Source of the DNA: Aliiroseovarius zhejiangensis
Lineage (GTDB): Bacteria > Pseudomonadota > Alphaproteobacteria > Rhodobacterales > Rhodobacteraceae
NCBI RefSeq assembly: GCF_014656375.1
Contig: NZ_BNCH01000001.1
Span: 372,001 to 436,000 of the forward strand
Direction of reading: 5' to 3'
DNA length: 64,000 nucleotides
This document shows positions 38,704 to 47,474 of this stretch, piece after piece; the first letter of the stretch is position 1; every line of letters begins with the position of its first letter. The position numbers were made by a program, and so were the translations under genes. Below the pieces are notes generated by a model. The model saw only the letters and a program-made list of their open reading frames with translations, was not told where the DNA came from and ran no database searches.

Positions 38704-39123
38704 TCAGCAATCTGAATAGCCATCGCCATCTGCCGGATCAATCCGCAGATGGGTGACACGCCCGCCGGCACCGCAGATCTGGACAAGCCAGGTCTGGGCA
38801 TGGCCCTGCCACCCGCCTCCTAGCAACGTCTGAAGGTATCGGTCGACCCCACCCGCGTGCACCAGATCCGGGATTCTGGCGCGCATCGCCCGATCACCGA
38901 AAAAGGGATCCGCTTCATCGCCGGGATGGCGAAGCCCAAAGCGATGAAAGTTGGCGCGATCCTGCTGGACAACCGCACCGACATCCCTGAGCGGTTGACC
39001 ACGAGAGTTGAAGAAATCTTCTTTGCCAATGGTGGTGTAGTATGAGGCAAGATTGGGACCGGCAAAGGCGGATTGGGCCGTCCAGAAAACAAATGCCGAA
39101 AGCATCAATGAAATCTTGAGCAT
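38704..39123 (-). CDS. Secreted protein of unknown function
   Basis: 139 aa from the ATG preceded by AGGAG. A clear signal peptide (MLKISLMLSAFVFWTAQSAFA) should be cut after residue 21. The mature part is about 118 aa with two Cys near the C-terminus (QICGAGG, DGYSDC), possibly a disulfide. I recognise no domain. It lies alone between phaZ and the hydrolase genes; the 249 bp upstream (39124-39372) show no gene. Confidence 0.65.
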   Translation of the reverse strand: MLKISLMLSAFVFWTAQSAFAGPNLASYYTTIGKEDFFNSRGQPLRDVGAVVQQDRANFHRFGLRHPGDEADPFFGDRAMRARIPDLVHAGGVDRYLQTLLGGGWQGHAQTWLVQICGAGGRVTHLRIDPADGDGYSDC

Positions 39124-39372
39124 CTGGAAATCTCCTGTGCAGTAGAACATACCAAGCATAGCCCAGCTCGGTTCTTCACGAAACGCACGCAGGACATGTC
39201 GTCCGTGCCGCGGTTTCTCGACAGGATAGACACGGCAAAAGCGGTGCGCGTTCAGATCAGATGCAGGCCAAGGACATTGAACATCCTGCCGATGAGCAGG
39301 GTTCGATCTGGCCGCGACCATCCGCAGGCATGAGAAGCGAAGCGGTTCAGCGGCTTTGTTGAAACAGGGTCG

Positions 39373-40086
39373 TCAGCGCAGTTCCAGCGGCATGTCCAGC
39401 CAGGCGCGCATTCCGATATTGACCTGATGGGGGACTTCGACCGTGGGCAGATGCCCGGCTTCCGGCAAGATGACAAGCTCGGCCCCCGGGATCAGCGCGG
39501 CCATGGTTTCATGCCGCTTGGGGGGCGTCAGCCCATCATGGGCCCCGCACATCACCATGGTCGGGATCTTCAGCCGTTGCAGGCTGCGCTGCGCGTCCGG
39601 GCGCCGTTGCAGGGCGCGGGATTGACGCACGAACATCTCGGCCCCCAGGCGGTGCGCCATGTCATGGACCAGCGCCATCACCGCATCGCGCCCCGGGCCG
39701 GGGGCCATGTGATCGGGTGACAGGCTTTCGGCCATCGCCTCGTCCAGCCGCCCGGCGCTGGCGCGCACGATCTGCGGCTCGCGCCATGCTGCCTGTGCGG
39801 GCGTATCCGGCAGGGGTGTGGTCGAAATCAGCGCCAGTCGCGACACCCGGTCTGGCGCGCGGCGGGCGATCTCCATCGCGACGATACCCCCCATGCTCAG
39901 CCCGGCCAGCGCAAAACGCGGGGGCAACTGATCCAGAATGTGCCCGGCCATGTCGCGGATTGTCTCGCCATGCACCGGCGGGGCGACGATGACCACGTGG
40001 TCACGCGACAAATCCTCGATCTGCGGGCCGAACACCCGCGCATCGCACATCATTCCGGGGATCAGAACCACAGGTTCCTGCATCAT
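39373..40086 (-). CDS. Alpha/beta hydrolase, paralogue of the catabolic-cluster copy
   Basis: 237 aa. Same layout as the gene at 8128: LIPGMMCDARVFGP, GLSMGGIVAME with the nucleophile Ser, CGAHDGLTP and EAGHLPTVE. The two proteins are close in sequence over most of their length. Function as an esterase is likely but the substrate is not known. It stands alone on the minus strand, 87 bp after the start of the second hydrolase gene in the same direction. Confidence 0.9.
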   Translation of the reverse strand: MMQEPVVLIPGMMCDARVFGPQIEDLSRDHVVIVAPPVHGETIRDMAGHILDQLPPRFALAGLSMGGIVAMEIARRAPDRVSRLALISTTPLPDTPAQAAWREPQIVRASAGRLDEAMAESLSPDHMAPGPGRDAVMALVHDMAHRLGAEMFVRQSRALQRRPDAQRSLQRLKIPTMVMCGAHDGLTPPKRHETMAALIPGAELVILPEAGHLPTVEVPHQVNIGMRAWLDMPLELR

Positions 40087-40173
40087 CTGCTCGTTTCTTC
40101 TATCGTGCCTCGACGGGGAGTTTGACGCCCCGCCGCCGGTTGCGCAAGCGCGAAGCCGGCAGCGCAGCGCAGA

Positions 40174-40923
40174 TCAGATGCGGGCCAGCACCACCTTGAC
40201 CATTTTTTGGATGGTGCGCAGGCATTCGTCGTCCGAGAAACGGTGATCGGCGCCCTTGACCAATGTCAGCCTGATATCATCGCCCTCAACATGCTCCAGC
40301 AGCTTCACCGCCTGGGCGGTTGGCACCGCCGTATCCTCGGTCCCTTGCAAGAAGCGCACGGGCATGTCGAGAATCAGAGGGCTGCGCAGGACCAGATTGT
40401 CGCGCCCGTCTTCGATCAGCCGCCTGGTGATGATGTAATCGTCGTCATAGTCCGACGGGAGGGACACGAAGCCTTCGCGCTCCAACTCTGCCTTTTGTGC
40501 GTCTGAGAAACCCGCCCAATACCCATCTTCGGTGAAATCCGGCGCGGCGGCGATGGTGACAAGGCCCACCACCCGACCGGGCCGCGCCCGTGCCAGAAGC
40601 AGCGCCTGCCAGCCGCCCATCGAACTGCCCACCACCAGAACCGGACCGTCGATCAGCGTATCGACCACCGCCAAAGTATCCTCGTGCCAGTCACCGATCG
40701 CGCCATCGGTGAAGTCGCCCGAGCTTTGCCCGTGACCGGAATAATCGAACCGCAGAAACGCGCGCCCTTGCGCCTTTGCCCATGCCTCCAGCGCCACAGC
40801 TTTCGTGCCCTCCATGTCCGATTTCAGCCCGGACAGGAACAGGATCGTCGGCCCCTTCCCTTCCGTTTTCACATAGGCAATACGGCGGCCCATCGCGGTT
40901 TCAAGAAACTGTGTATCGGACAT
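40174..40923 (-). CDS. Alpha/beta hydrolase
   Basis: 249 aa from ATG 40923 (GGGGGAC upstream). RFDYSGHGQSSG (oxyanion strand), nucleophile Ser in VGSSMGGWQAL, acid in LQGTEDTAVP and His in KGADHRFSDDE. It resembles palmitoyl-thioesterase ABHD10-like or carboxylesterase-type proteins. Not closely related to the neighbouring hydrolase gene. Divergent from thrS by 170 bp. Confidence 0.9.
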   Translation of the reverse strand: MSDTQFLETAMGRRIAYVKTEGKGPTILFLSGLKSDMEGTKAVALEAWAKAQGRAFLRFDYSGHGQSSGDFTDGAIGDWHEDTLAVVDTLIDGPVLVVGSSMGGWQALLLARARPGRVVGLVTIAAAPDFTEDGYWAGFSDAQKAELEREGFVSLPSDYDDDYIITRRLIEDGRDNLVLRSPLILDMPVRFLQGTEDTAVPTAQAVKLLEHVEGDDIRLTLVKGADHRFSDDECLRTIQKMVKVVLARI

Positions 40924-41093
40924 GCTGTCCCCCGGTCTGATGTGTCGCGCAAACCATACCGGGCGCAAACCGCTCTGCAATCCCCAACTTTGCCCACGGG
41001 CCGTTGACAGCACGCAGGCAAGGGTTCAAAAGGCACCCACACATAACCCGCAACCGGGCGTTCCGTGGGCGCCAAAACGACGAGGAGAAGGCC

Positions 41094-43040
41094 ATGAGCC
41101 AGATTTCCCTTACATTTCCTGACGGCAATTCGCGCGCATTCGACGCGGGCGTAACCCCTGCCGAGGTTGCCGCTGGCATCTCGAATTCCTTGGCCAAGAA
41201 GGCTGTTTCGGCCACGGTGGGCGGCAAGCATTGGGACCTTCAATGGCCGATCAACGAGGATGCCCAGATCGCCATTCACACCATGAAGGACGAGGTGCAG
41301 GCGCTGGAACTGATCCGCCACGACTTCGCCCACGTGATGGCGCGTGCGGTGCAGGAAATTTGGCCCGACGTGAAGGTCACCATCGGCCCGGTCATTGAGA
41401 ACGGCTGGTATTATGACTTCGACCGCGAAGAGCCGTTCACCCCCGAAGATCTGGGCGCGATTGAAGCCAAGATGAAAGAGATCATCAACAAACGCGATCC
41501 TGTGACGACCGAGATCTGGGACCGCGACCGCGCGGTCAAGTTCTACGAGGCCAATAACGAGCCCTACAAGGTCGAGTTGATCGAGGCGATCCCCGGGGAC
41601 GAACCGCTGCGCATGTATTGGCACGGGCATTGGCAGGATCTGTGCCGTGGTCCGCATCTGCAACACACGGGCCAGTTGCCCGCCGATGCCTTCAAACTGA
41701 TGAGCGTCGCCGGGGCCTATTGGCGCGGTGATTCAGATCGCGCGATGTTGCAGCGTATCTATGGCGTTGGCTTCCAGAACAAAGAGCAGTTGAAGAAACA
41801 CCTGCACATGCTGGAAGAGGCCGCCAAGCGCGACCACCGTAAGCTGGGCCGCGAGATGGACCTGTTCCACATGCAGGAGGAAGCGCCGGGCCAGATCTTC
41901 TGGCACCCCAATGGCTGGACGATCTACACCGAGTTGCAGGACTACATGCGCCGCCAGCAAAAACGCGGCGGCTATGTCGAGGTGAACACGCCGCAGGTCG
42001 TGGACCGAAAGCTGTGGGAAGCCTCGGGCCACTGGGACAAGTATCAGGAGCATATGTTCATCGTCGAGGTGGACGAAGAACATGCGCGCGAGAAATCGGT
42101 GAACGCGTTGAAGCCGATGAACTGTCCCTGCCACGTGCAGGTCTATAACCAGGGCCTGAAATCCTATCGCGACCTGCCCCTGCGGATGGCCGAGTTCGGG
42201 TCGTGCAACCGCTATGAGCCGTCAGGCGCCCTGCACGGCATCATGCGGGTGCGCGGGTTCACGCAGGACGACGCCCATATTTTCTGCACCGAAGCGCAGA
42301 TCGAGGAAGAAACGAAAATCTTCATCGAATTTCTGTCCGCAATCTACAAGGATCTGGGCTTTGAGAACTTCGCGATCAAGTTCTCGGATCGCCCCGAAAA
42401 GCGCGCCGGGTCGGACGCGGTCTGGGACAAGGCCGAGACTGCGCTTCTGGACGCGACCAAGGCCGCCGGGTACGACTGCGAGTTGAACCCCGGTGAAGGC
42501 GCGTTCTATGGTCCGAAGCTGGAATTTGTGCTGACCGACGCCATCGGGCGCGACTGGCAATGTGGCACGCTTCAGGTGGATTTCGTGCTGCCAGAGCGGC
42601 TGGACGCCAACTATATCGGCGAGGATGGTGCCAAGCACCGCCCGGTCATGCTGCACCGTGCCACGCTTGGGTCGTTTGAACGTTTCATCGGCATTCTGAT
42701 CGAAAGCCACGCGGGCAAGCTGCCCTTCTGGCTGGCACCGCGTCAGGTCGTCGTCGCCTCGATCGTGTCGGATGCCGATGACTATGTGCGGCAGGTGGTC
42801 GACGCGCTGAAAGCCAAGGGCATCCGGGCCGAGGCCGACACCCGCAACGAAAAGATCAACTACAAGGTCCGCGAACACTCGGTCGGCAAAGTGCCGGTGA
42901 TCCTGGCCTGCGGCATGAAAGAGGTCGAGGACGGCACGGTGTCGATGCGCCGTCTGGGCGAAAAACAGTCCAAGGTGCTGCCGCTGGACGAGGTGTCCAC
43001 CACCCTTGCCGCCGAGGCCACACCGCCGGACCTGGTCTGA
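41094..43040 (+). CDS. thrS: Threonyl-tRNA synthetase
   Basis: 648 aa, full length. N-terminal TGS domain, the editing (SAD) domain with HDFAHVMA and [13 protein letters not shown], the class II core ([41 protein letters not shown]) and the C-terminal anticodon-binding domain are present. RBS GAGGAGA; the ATG at 41094 is the natural start. A terminator follows. Confidence 0.97.
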   Translation: MSQISLTFPDGNSRAFDAGVTPAEVAAGISNSLAKKAVSATVGGKHWDLQWPINEDAQIAIHTMKDEVQALELIRHDFAHVMARAVQEIWPDVKVTIGPVIENGWYYDFDREEPFTPEDLGAIEAKMKEIINKRDPVTTEIWDRDRAVKFYEANNEPYKVELIEAIPGDEPLRMYWHGHWQDLCRGPHLQHTGQLPADAFKLMSVAGAYWRGDSDRAMLQRIYGVGFQNKEQLKKHLHMLEEAAKRDHRKLGREMDLFHMQEEAPGQIFWHPNGWTIYTELQDYMRRQQKRGGYVEVNTPQVVDRKLWEASGHWDKYQEHMFIVEVDEEHAREKSVNALKPMNCPCHVQVYNQGLKSYRDLPLRMAEFGSCNRYEPSGALHGIMRVRGFTQDDAHIFCTEAQIEEETKIFIEFLSAIYKDLGFENFAIKFSDRPEKRAGSDAVWDKAETALLDATKAAGYDCELNPGEGAFYGPKLEFVLTDAIGRDWQCGTLQVDFVLPERLDANYIGEDGAKHRPVMLHRATLGSFERFIGILIESHAGKLPFWLAPRQVVVASIVSDADDYVRQVVDALKAKGIRAEADTRNEKINYKVREHSVGKVPVILACGMKEVEDGTVSMRRLGEKQSKVLPLDEVSTTLAAEATPPDLV

Positions 43041-43057
43041 TCGACAAACAGCTCTCA

Positions 43058-43084
43058 AACCCCCGCCACCGTGCGGGGGTTTTT
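43058..43084 (+). terminator. Intrinsic terminator of thrS
   Basis: AACCCCCGC and GCGGGGGTT pair over nine bases with a 6-base loop and run into five T. It begins 17 bp after the stop. Confidence 0.9.
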
Positions 43085-43134
43085 CGTGGGGCCGGGTGTT
43101 AAACCCCCATCACGCAGACCGTCCCCCACGCGGC

Positions 43135-43156
43135 GTTACAACCAAATATTTGTAAC
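43135..43156. promoter_or_regulatory. GTTACAA-N8-TTGTAAC dyad upstream of the bufferin operon
   Basis: Perfect 7-bp arms with an AT-rich 8-bp spacer, about 290 bp before the precursor gene. It could bind a dimeric regulator. No regulator is encoded next to it. Confidence 0.35.
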
Positions 43157-43444
43157 AATCACGCTGCCAACGGCATGTTCTTTGTAATTTTTCGCATCAC
43201 ACCCAGCCGCGGATTTGACAATCATGTCGCTCCTGACACACCGAAAGGCGCGAAAACCCCTTGAATCCCGGCGCTTGGCCGCTGGGCTGATCGAATTTCT
43301 GCAGGGGCAAAACAACTGCTGCTGTTCACTCGCGTTAACGGAGGCGTGAATTACGCGTTCGTGAGTGGAGCGTGTGACCACCCACCCCTTACCTTTCCCC
43401 TACCGCCCCTCAGAGGCGTGAACGAAAAACCGAAAGGAAACTCG

Positions 43445-43753
43445 ATGTCCAACAACATGAAAACCGTCGCCGTTCTTGGTGCTGTTTCGGCCGCTGTGGC
43501 TGCCAATGCCGCCCCGGCCTTCGCCGATGGCGAGCAGGAAAAATGCTTCGGCGTGGCCCTTGCCGGTCAGAATGACTGCGCCGCCGGTCCTGGCACCACA
43601 TGCGCCGGCACCTCGACCGTCGATTACCAGGGCAATGCCTGGAAACTGGTTCCAGCCGGAACGTGCGAAACAATGGAAATCACCGATGCATCCGATGGCG
43701 AAAAGCGCATGGGCTCGCTGGAAGCGTTGGAGCGTGACCTGCCCGCCAGCTGA
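43445..43753 (+). CDS. bufA: Bufferin-type RiPP precursor (DUF2282)
   Basis: 102 aa from the ATG after AAAGGAAA. A signal peptide (about 1-27, ending AAPAFA) leads to a mature part with exactly four Cys at 34, 45, 53 and 74. The core matches the DUF2282 bufferin pattern: [37 protein letters not shown] and GTC, then an acidic 28-residue tail. In Caulobacter, bufferins carry cysteines converted to thiooxazole by a DUF692 enzyme, are exported and bind copper. The modifying enzyme lies next door. A stem-loop follows the stop. Copper as the metal here is inference from the family. Confidence 0.9.
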   Translation: MSNNMKTVAVLGAVSAAVAANAAPAFADGEQEKCFGVALAGQNDCAAGPGTTCAGTSTVDYQGNAWKLVPAGTCETMEITDASDGEKRMGSLEALERDLPAS

Positions 43754-43771
43754 TCCGGGTCTCTTGTAACT

Positions 43772-43802
43772 GGGGGCTGGCCATGTGTGATGGCCACCCC
43801 TT
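43772..43802 (+). promoter_or_regulatory. Intercistronic stem-loop between bufA and bufB
   Basis: GGGG-(GC)-TGGCCAT, a GTGTG loop and ATGGCCA-CCCC form an 11-bp stem with a small bulge, followed by only two T. It lies 19 bp after the precursor stop. It probably stabilises the precursor mRNA or partly ends transcription, so more precursor than enzyme is made. Confidence 0.55.
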
Positions 43803-43847
43803 CCCGCCTTCGGCACCCGGTCCCCGACCGTTTCAATGGAGCTTTCA

Positions 43848-44717
43848 ATGCGCGACGTTCAGCACGACAACAGCCTGCCAATCGGGGCGGGTGTCGGATA
43901 CAAGCCACAGCATTTTGCCGCGCTGACCGATGATCCCGGCAGTGTAAGCTGGCTTGAGATCCACGCCGAAAACTTCATGGGCGATGGTGGCCGTCCTTTG
44001 GCGCAGTTGCGTCATCTGGCCGAACGTTTCCCCATCTCGGTCCATGGGGTTGGCCTGTCCATCGGCGGCGAAGAGCGACTGGACCCTGAGCATCTGGCCC
44101 GCCTGAAAAAACTGACGGATTGGCTCAACCCGGCGATGTTCTCTGAGCATCTGGCATGGTCGACCCATGACGGCGCGTTTCTGAACGACCTGCTGCCGCT
44201 GCCCTATACGGCCGAGACCCTGTCGCGTGTCACCGCCCATATCGATCAGCTGCAAGACCATCTTGGCCGCAAAATGCTGCTTGAGAACCCGTCCTCCTAT
44301 CTGGCATTTGTTGGAAGCACATGGTCCGAACCGGACTTCCTGCGCGAAATCGCCCGGCGCACGGGCTGCGGGCTGCTGTTGGACGTGAACAACGTCTTTG
44401 TGTCCGCCACCAATCTGGAATTCGACCCGCGCGCCTATATCGACGCCTATCCGCTTGATCTGGTGGAAGAATTTCATCTGGCCGGTCATGACGAAGACGC
44501 AGACGAGCTTGGGCGCAAACTGCTGATCGACAGCCATGGCAGGCCGGTCGACGAACCGGTTTGGACCCTGTTCGATCACGTGATCGCCCGTGCGGGCGCC
44601 CGCCCGGCCCTTGTGGAATGGGACAACGACGTACCCGAATGGGACGTGTTGGAAGCCGAGGCTGCACGCGCCACGCAGCATATGAAACCCGCATTAGCCG
44701 CAGCGGTGTCCGCATGA
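43848..44717 (+). CDS. bufB: DUF692 multinuclear non-heme iron oxidase (bufferin maturase)
   Basis: 289 aa from ATG 43848 with GGAG six bases upstream; the ATG at 43836 lies before that site. The MNIO fold binds two or three irons: EIHAENF (Glu41, Asn42 region), His66 in VHGVGLS, SEHLAW, LLENPSSYL, LLDVNNVFVS, HLAGH, DSHG and LVEWDNDVPEWD are all kept. It is predicted to oxidise precursor Cys to heterocycles in the cytoplasm, before export. It overlaps the partner gene by four bases. Confidence 0.93.
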   Translation: MRDVQHDNSLPIGAGVGYKPQHFAALTDDPGSVSWLEIHAENFMGDGGRPLAQLRHLAERFPISVHGVGLSIGGEERLDPEHLARLKKLTDWLNPAMFSEHLAWSTHDGAFLNDLLPLPYTAETLSRVTAHIDQLQDHLGRKMLLENPSSYLAFVGSTWSEPDFLREIARRTGCGLLLDVNNVFVSATNLEFDPRAYIDAYPLDLVEEFHLAGHDEDADELGRKLLIDSHGRPVDEPVWTLFDHVIARAGARPALVEWDNDVPEWDVLEAEAARATQHMKPALAAAVSA

Positions 44718-45502
44718 ACGATAGCGTAACCTTTTCAAGCACGGGCGACGTAACCGTCACGCAAACAGCGTTTCGCAAGGCCCTGCTTGATCCGCAACAA
44801 GACGTGCCAGAAGGCTTGACCAACCCCGACGGCCAGCATGCCGACAAACGCTTCTCGGTCTATCGCAACAACGTGGCGCACGGGTTGTCCGAAGCCATGC
44901 TGACCGGCTTTCCGGTGCTTGCCAAACTGGTCGGTGACGAATTTTTCCGTGAAATGGCGAAGGTTTACCTGCGTATTCACCCACCAGCCTCGCCCTTGAT
45001 GATGCATTACGGGGCGGCCCTGCCCGGATTTCTGGAGAGCTTTCCCGGCACGCTGCACCTGAAATATCTGCCTGATGTGGCCCGGTTGGAGCTGGCCTTG
45101 CGCCGCGCTTACCACGCTGCCGATGCCCTGCCCATTGACCCCACCCTTCTGACCCGACTTGACCAGCCCGCCCTGATGCGCGCGCGCCTGCATATGTCAC
45201 CCGCTTGCGAGGTGCTGATCACCAAGTGGCCCGCTAAGGCGATCTGGGATTACAACATGAAGGATGGACCGCAACCCACCGGTGGCGCGGAAAATATCCT
45301 GATCAGCCGTGTTGGCTTTGATCCGGTGGCCGAGCGGTTGCCGCAGGGCGGCGCGCCGTTCGTCAGGTCCCTGATCAAAGGGCGCAGCTTCGGCACCGCG
45401 TTGGGGTTGGCCACAGCTGACACGCCCGATTTCGACCTGACCGAAACGCTAAGCGTTCTGATCGCGACGCACGCGATAACCGGCGCCGACAAACCAGACT
45501 AA
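44714..45502 (+). CDS. bufC: DUF2063 partner protein of the MNIO enzyme
   Basis: 262 aa. The N-terminal HvfC/BufC-type DUF2063 domain is seen in FRKALLDPQQDVPEGL, FSVYRNNVAHGLSEAMLTGFP and HPPASPLMMHYGAALPGFL. These proteins bind the precursor leader and hand it to the DUF692 enzyme. A second, mostly beta domain follows from about residue 150. The start overlaps the bufB stop (ATGA). Confidence 0.92.
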   Translation: MNDSVTFSSTGDVTVTQTAFRKALLDPQQDVPEGLTNPDGQHADKRFSVYRNNVAHGLSEAMLTGFPVLAKLVGDEFFREMAKVYLRIHPPASPLMMHYGAALPGFLESFPGTLHLKYLPDVARLELALRRAYHAADALPIDPTLLTRLDQPALMRARLHMSPACEVLITKWPAKAIWDYNMKDGPQPTGGAENILISRVGFDPVAERLPQGGAPFVRSLIKGRSFGTALGLATADTPDFDLTETLSVLIATHAITGADKPD

Positions 45503-45522
45503 CACTTCGGAAGGATACCGTC

Positions 45523-46071
45523 ATGCGCGCCTTGGCAAACCTCTATAACCCGCTTGTCAATCTGGCCGAGCGGCTGGCCCCGGCGACCTTGCCAACGCTG
45601 GCCCGGTTCACCTTTGCCGCCACACTGCTGGGGTATTTCTGGGCCTCTGCTCTAACCAAGACCGGTGACGGCGTGCTGGGCATTTTCCAGCCCTCGCTGG
45701 GCGCCTATGCACAGATATTCCCGAAGGCGATGGAGGCTGCGTCCTATGATGTCGGCCAGTTGGGCCTGTTTCACTGGGCGGTGGTGGTGGCCGGCACCCT
45801 GGCCGAGTTCATCCTGCCGCTGCTGATCACCGTCGGGCTTCTGACACGTCTGGCCGCGCTGGGAATGATCGGTTTTGTCGCCGTGCAAAGCCTGACAGAC
45901 CTTTATGGCCATGGCGGCATTGATCAGCCCGAAACGCTGGGCGCCTGGTTTGACCGGATCCCCGACAGCGTGATCCTGGATCAAAGGCTGTTCTGGATGG
46001 TCGTGCTGGTGACTTTGCTGCTGAAAGGCGCAGGGCCATTGTCGGTCGACCGGCTGCTTGGCATCCGCTGA
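45523..46071 (+). CDS. DoxX-family membrane protein of the bufferin operon
   Basis: 182 aa, about four membrane helices (FTFAATLLGYFWASALT, FHWAVVVAGTLAEFILPLLI, RLAALGMIGFVAVQSL, LFWMVVLVTLLLKG). DoxX proteins commonly close DUF2282-DUF692-DUF2063 operons. The role is unproven; respiratory-chain or redox support in the inner membrane is the usual suggestion. It starts 20 bp after bufC. Confidence 0.88.
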   Translation: MRALANLYNPLVNLAERLAPATLPTLARFTFAATLLGYFWASALTKTGDGVLGIFQPSLGAYAQIFPKAMEAASYDVGQLGLFHWAVVVAGTLAEFILPLLITVGLLTRLAALGMIGFVAVQSLTDLYGHGGIDQPETLGAWFDRIPDSVILDQRLFWMVVLVTLLLKGAGPLSVDRLLGIR

Positions 46072-46078
46072 ACGACGG

Positions 46079-46435
46079 TCAGTGCGGGTCGGGTTTCAAG
46101 GCAAACAGCGCAAGCAAGCCACCCAATCCGGCCAGAGCAATCGGGAACATGGTGAACACGCCATACCCGAAGGCGAAATACATGCCTGCTGCTGACAACA
46201 GCAACAGCACGCCGCCCACTTGTGCCACCGACCGCGCCATCGCGCCCCCGGCCAGCGCCAATACCGGCGCGATCAGGGCAAAGGCCCGCACACGCCCCGG
46301 ATGGTCAACCTGTTCGGCCAGATCGGGCAATTCACCCATCCGCGCGATCACCTCGGTATAGCCATAGCCGAAAAACCCGACGATCATGCCCCAGATCCCG
46401 GCGATGATCCCCAAAACCAATGCAGCGTTGCGCAT
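46079..46435 (-). CDS. Small multi-helix membrane protein of unknown function
   Basis: 118 aa with four predicted membrane segments (ALVLGIIAGIWGMIVGFFGYG, VRAFALIAPVLALAGGA, VGGVLLLLSAAGMYFAFGYG, MFPIALAGLGGLLALFAL). It resembles the DUF4064-like small membrane proteins. It is convergent with the DoxX gene, seven bases apart, so it is not part of that operon. Confidence 0.75.
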   Translation of the reverse strand: MRNAALVLGIIAGIWGMIVGFFGYGYTEVIARMGELPDLAEQVDHPGRVRAFALIAPVLALAGGAMARSVAQVGGVLLLLSAAGMYFAFGYGVFTMFPIALAGLGGLLALFALKPDPH

Positions 46436-46469
46436 GCAGATACCTCCTACTTTCCGAACAGATAGGCGC

Positions 46470-46805
46470 TCAGGCGGTGTGCTCCAACCAGTCCTCGCGC
46501 GTTTTTGCGTCCCAACCTAAAGTCAACTTTTCGCCGTCCTCGATCACGGGACGCTTCATAAGGGTCGGGTGTTCTGCAAGCAAATCAAGGGGATCAACTG
46601 TGCGCTCAGCCTCGCTCAGCCCGCGCCAAGTGGTGGAGCGCCGGTTGATCAGCGCCGCGCCGAACGCCTGATGAAACCGCGCCAGATCCGCCGGGGCGAC
46701 CCCATCCGCGCGCACGTCCACATACTCGACCACGGCCCCTGCCCCTTCCAGGGCCTTCACCGCCTTGCGGCAGGTATCACAGGTCTTCAACCCCCAAAAA
46801 CGCAT
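46470..46805 (-). CDS. Spx/ArsC-family thioredoxin-fold protein
   Basis: 111 aa from ATG 46805. The N-terminal LKTCDTCRKAVKAL has a CxxC pair, and VDVRADGVAPADLARF, RRSTTWRGL and PTLMKRPVIEDG follow the ArsC/YffB pattern. The arsenate-reductase Arg triad is not convincingly seen, so a glutathione-linked oxidoreductase role like YffB is more likely than arsenate reduction. Confidence 0.85.
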   Translation of the reverse strand: MRFWGLKTCDTCRKAVKALEGAGAVVEYVDVRADGVAPADLARFHQAFGAALINRRSTTWRGLSEAERTVDPLDLLAEHPTLMKRPVIEDGEKLTLGWDAKTREDWLEHTA

Positions 46806-47089
46806 CAATCCCGTCCTTCTGTCATGGTCCCGTTGCAAGCGGGCTGCACCCTGCTGCACGACGCCTGCCCGATGCCTATATGCCCCGATCAGGCCGGAAA
46901 CGGAAGGACGCCGATTGATGCCCATTGCCCCGGACCAAAAAGGAATCCCTTGCTTTTTTCAGAACATGGCCCAAATCTTAGGGTGTAAGACAGCACTATC
47001 TACCGCCTCCTTCCCGGCAGTCGGACGATACCTGACTGTACGATGAAGGCCTCGCACGTTGCGGGTGCCCATACCAAGGAGAGACGGAA

Positions 47090-47308
47090 ATGGCCGACAA
47101 GCAAAGCGGCACCGTAAAATGGTTCAACACCACCAAGGGCTATGGTTTCATCGCCCCCGAAGCGGGCGGCAACGATGTGTTCGTGCACATCTCGGCGGTC
47201 GAACGCTCGGGTCTCACAGGCCTCGCCGACAACCAAAAGGTCCGCTATGACCTGCAAGAGGGCCGCGACGGGCGCCAATCAGCCGTGGACCTTGAACTGG
47301 TCAGCTGA
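47090..47308 (+). CDS. Cold-shock-domain protein
   Basis: 72 aa OB-fold protein that binds single-stranded RNA/DNA. RNP1 is KGYGFIAPE and RNP2 is DVFVHISAVE. RBS AAGGAGA. The gene stands alone with a 284-bp leader region, as is usual for regulated csp genes, and has its own terminator. Confidence 0.95.
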   Translation: MADKQSGTVKWFNTTKGYGFIAPEAGGNDVFVHISAVERSGLTGLADNQKVRYDLQEGRDGRQSAVDLELVS

Positions 47309-47333
47309 TCGGACGACCGGTTAGAGAATAGCG

Positions 47334-47367
47334 AACCCCGCGGAGTGGACGCTCGGCGGGGTTTTTG
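47334..47367 (+). terminator. Intrinsic terminator of the cold-shock gene
   Basis: AACCCCGC and GCGGGGTT pair, with an inner GAG/CTC pairing in the loop, and run into a T tract. It lies 25 bp after the stop. Confidence 0.85.
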
Positions 47368-47425
47368 TTTGGGGGATTACGCTCAGGGTTCGGAGAGCAG
47401 CGCCCGGCACGTGGGTGGGCGAGAA

Positions 47426-47474
47426 GCGCCCGCCCATTGGGGCGGGTCGGGCGCTGCCCGTGCTTGGCACGGGC
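47426..47474. repeat. REP-like double hairpin, copy B
   Basis: Stem 1 is GCGCCCG/CGGGCGC around the CCC-ATT-GGGG core plus CGGGT; one T; stem 2 is GCCCGTGC-TTG-GCACGGGC. It ends on the stop codon of the minus-strand gene at 47474. Compared with copy A (26624-26672), stem 2 differs in three positions on each arm and pairing is kept. Confidence 0.65.

Larger units (their letters stand above)
43041..43444. other. 404-bp gap between thrS and the bufferin operon
   Basis: It contains the thrS terminator and a GTTACAA/TTGTAAC dyad, then about 290 bp with no protein-coding sequence that I can support. The operon promoter must lie here, but no -35/-10 pair stands out. Confidence 0.6.

Noticed and set aside
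39340-39372. Sequence GGCTTTGTTGAAAC, reminiscent of IS5-type ends
   Set aside because: No matching inverted end, no transposase remnant and no target duplication were seen in the surrounding 1 kb.
46470-46805. Arsenate reductase
   Set aside because: The protein is of the ArsC/Spx family, but a CxxC pair and an unconvincing Arg triad fit the YffB-like group better, and no ars genes are nearby.
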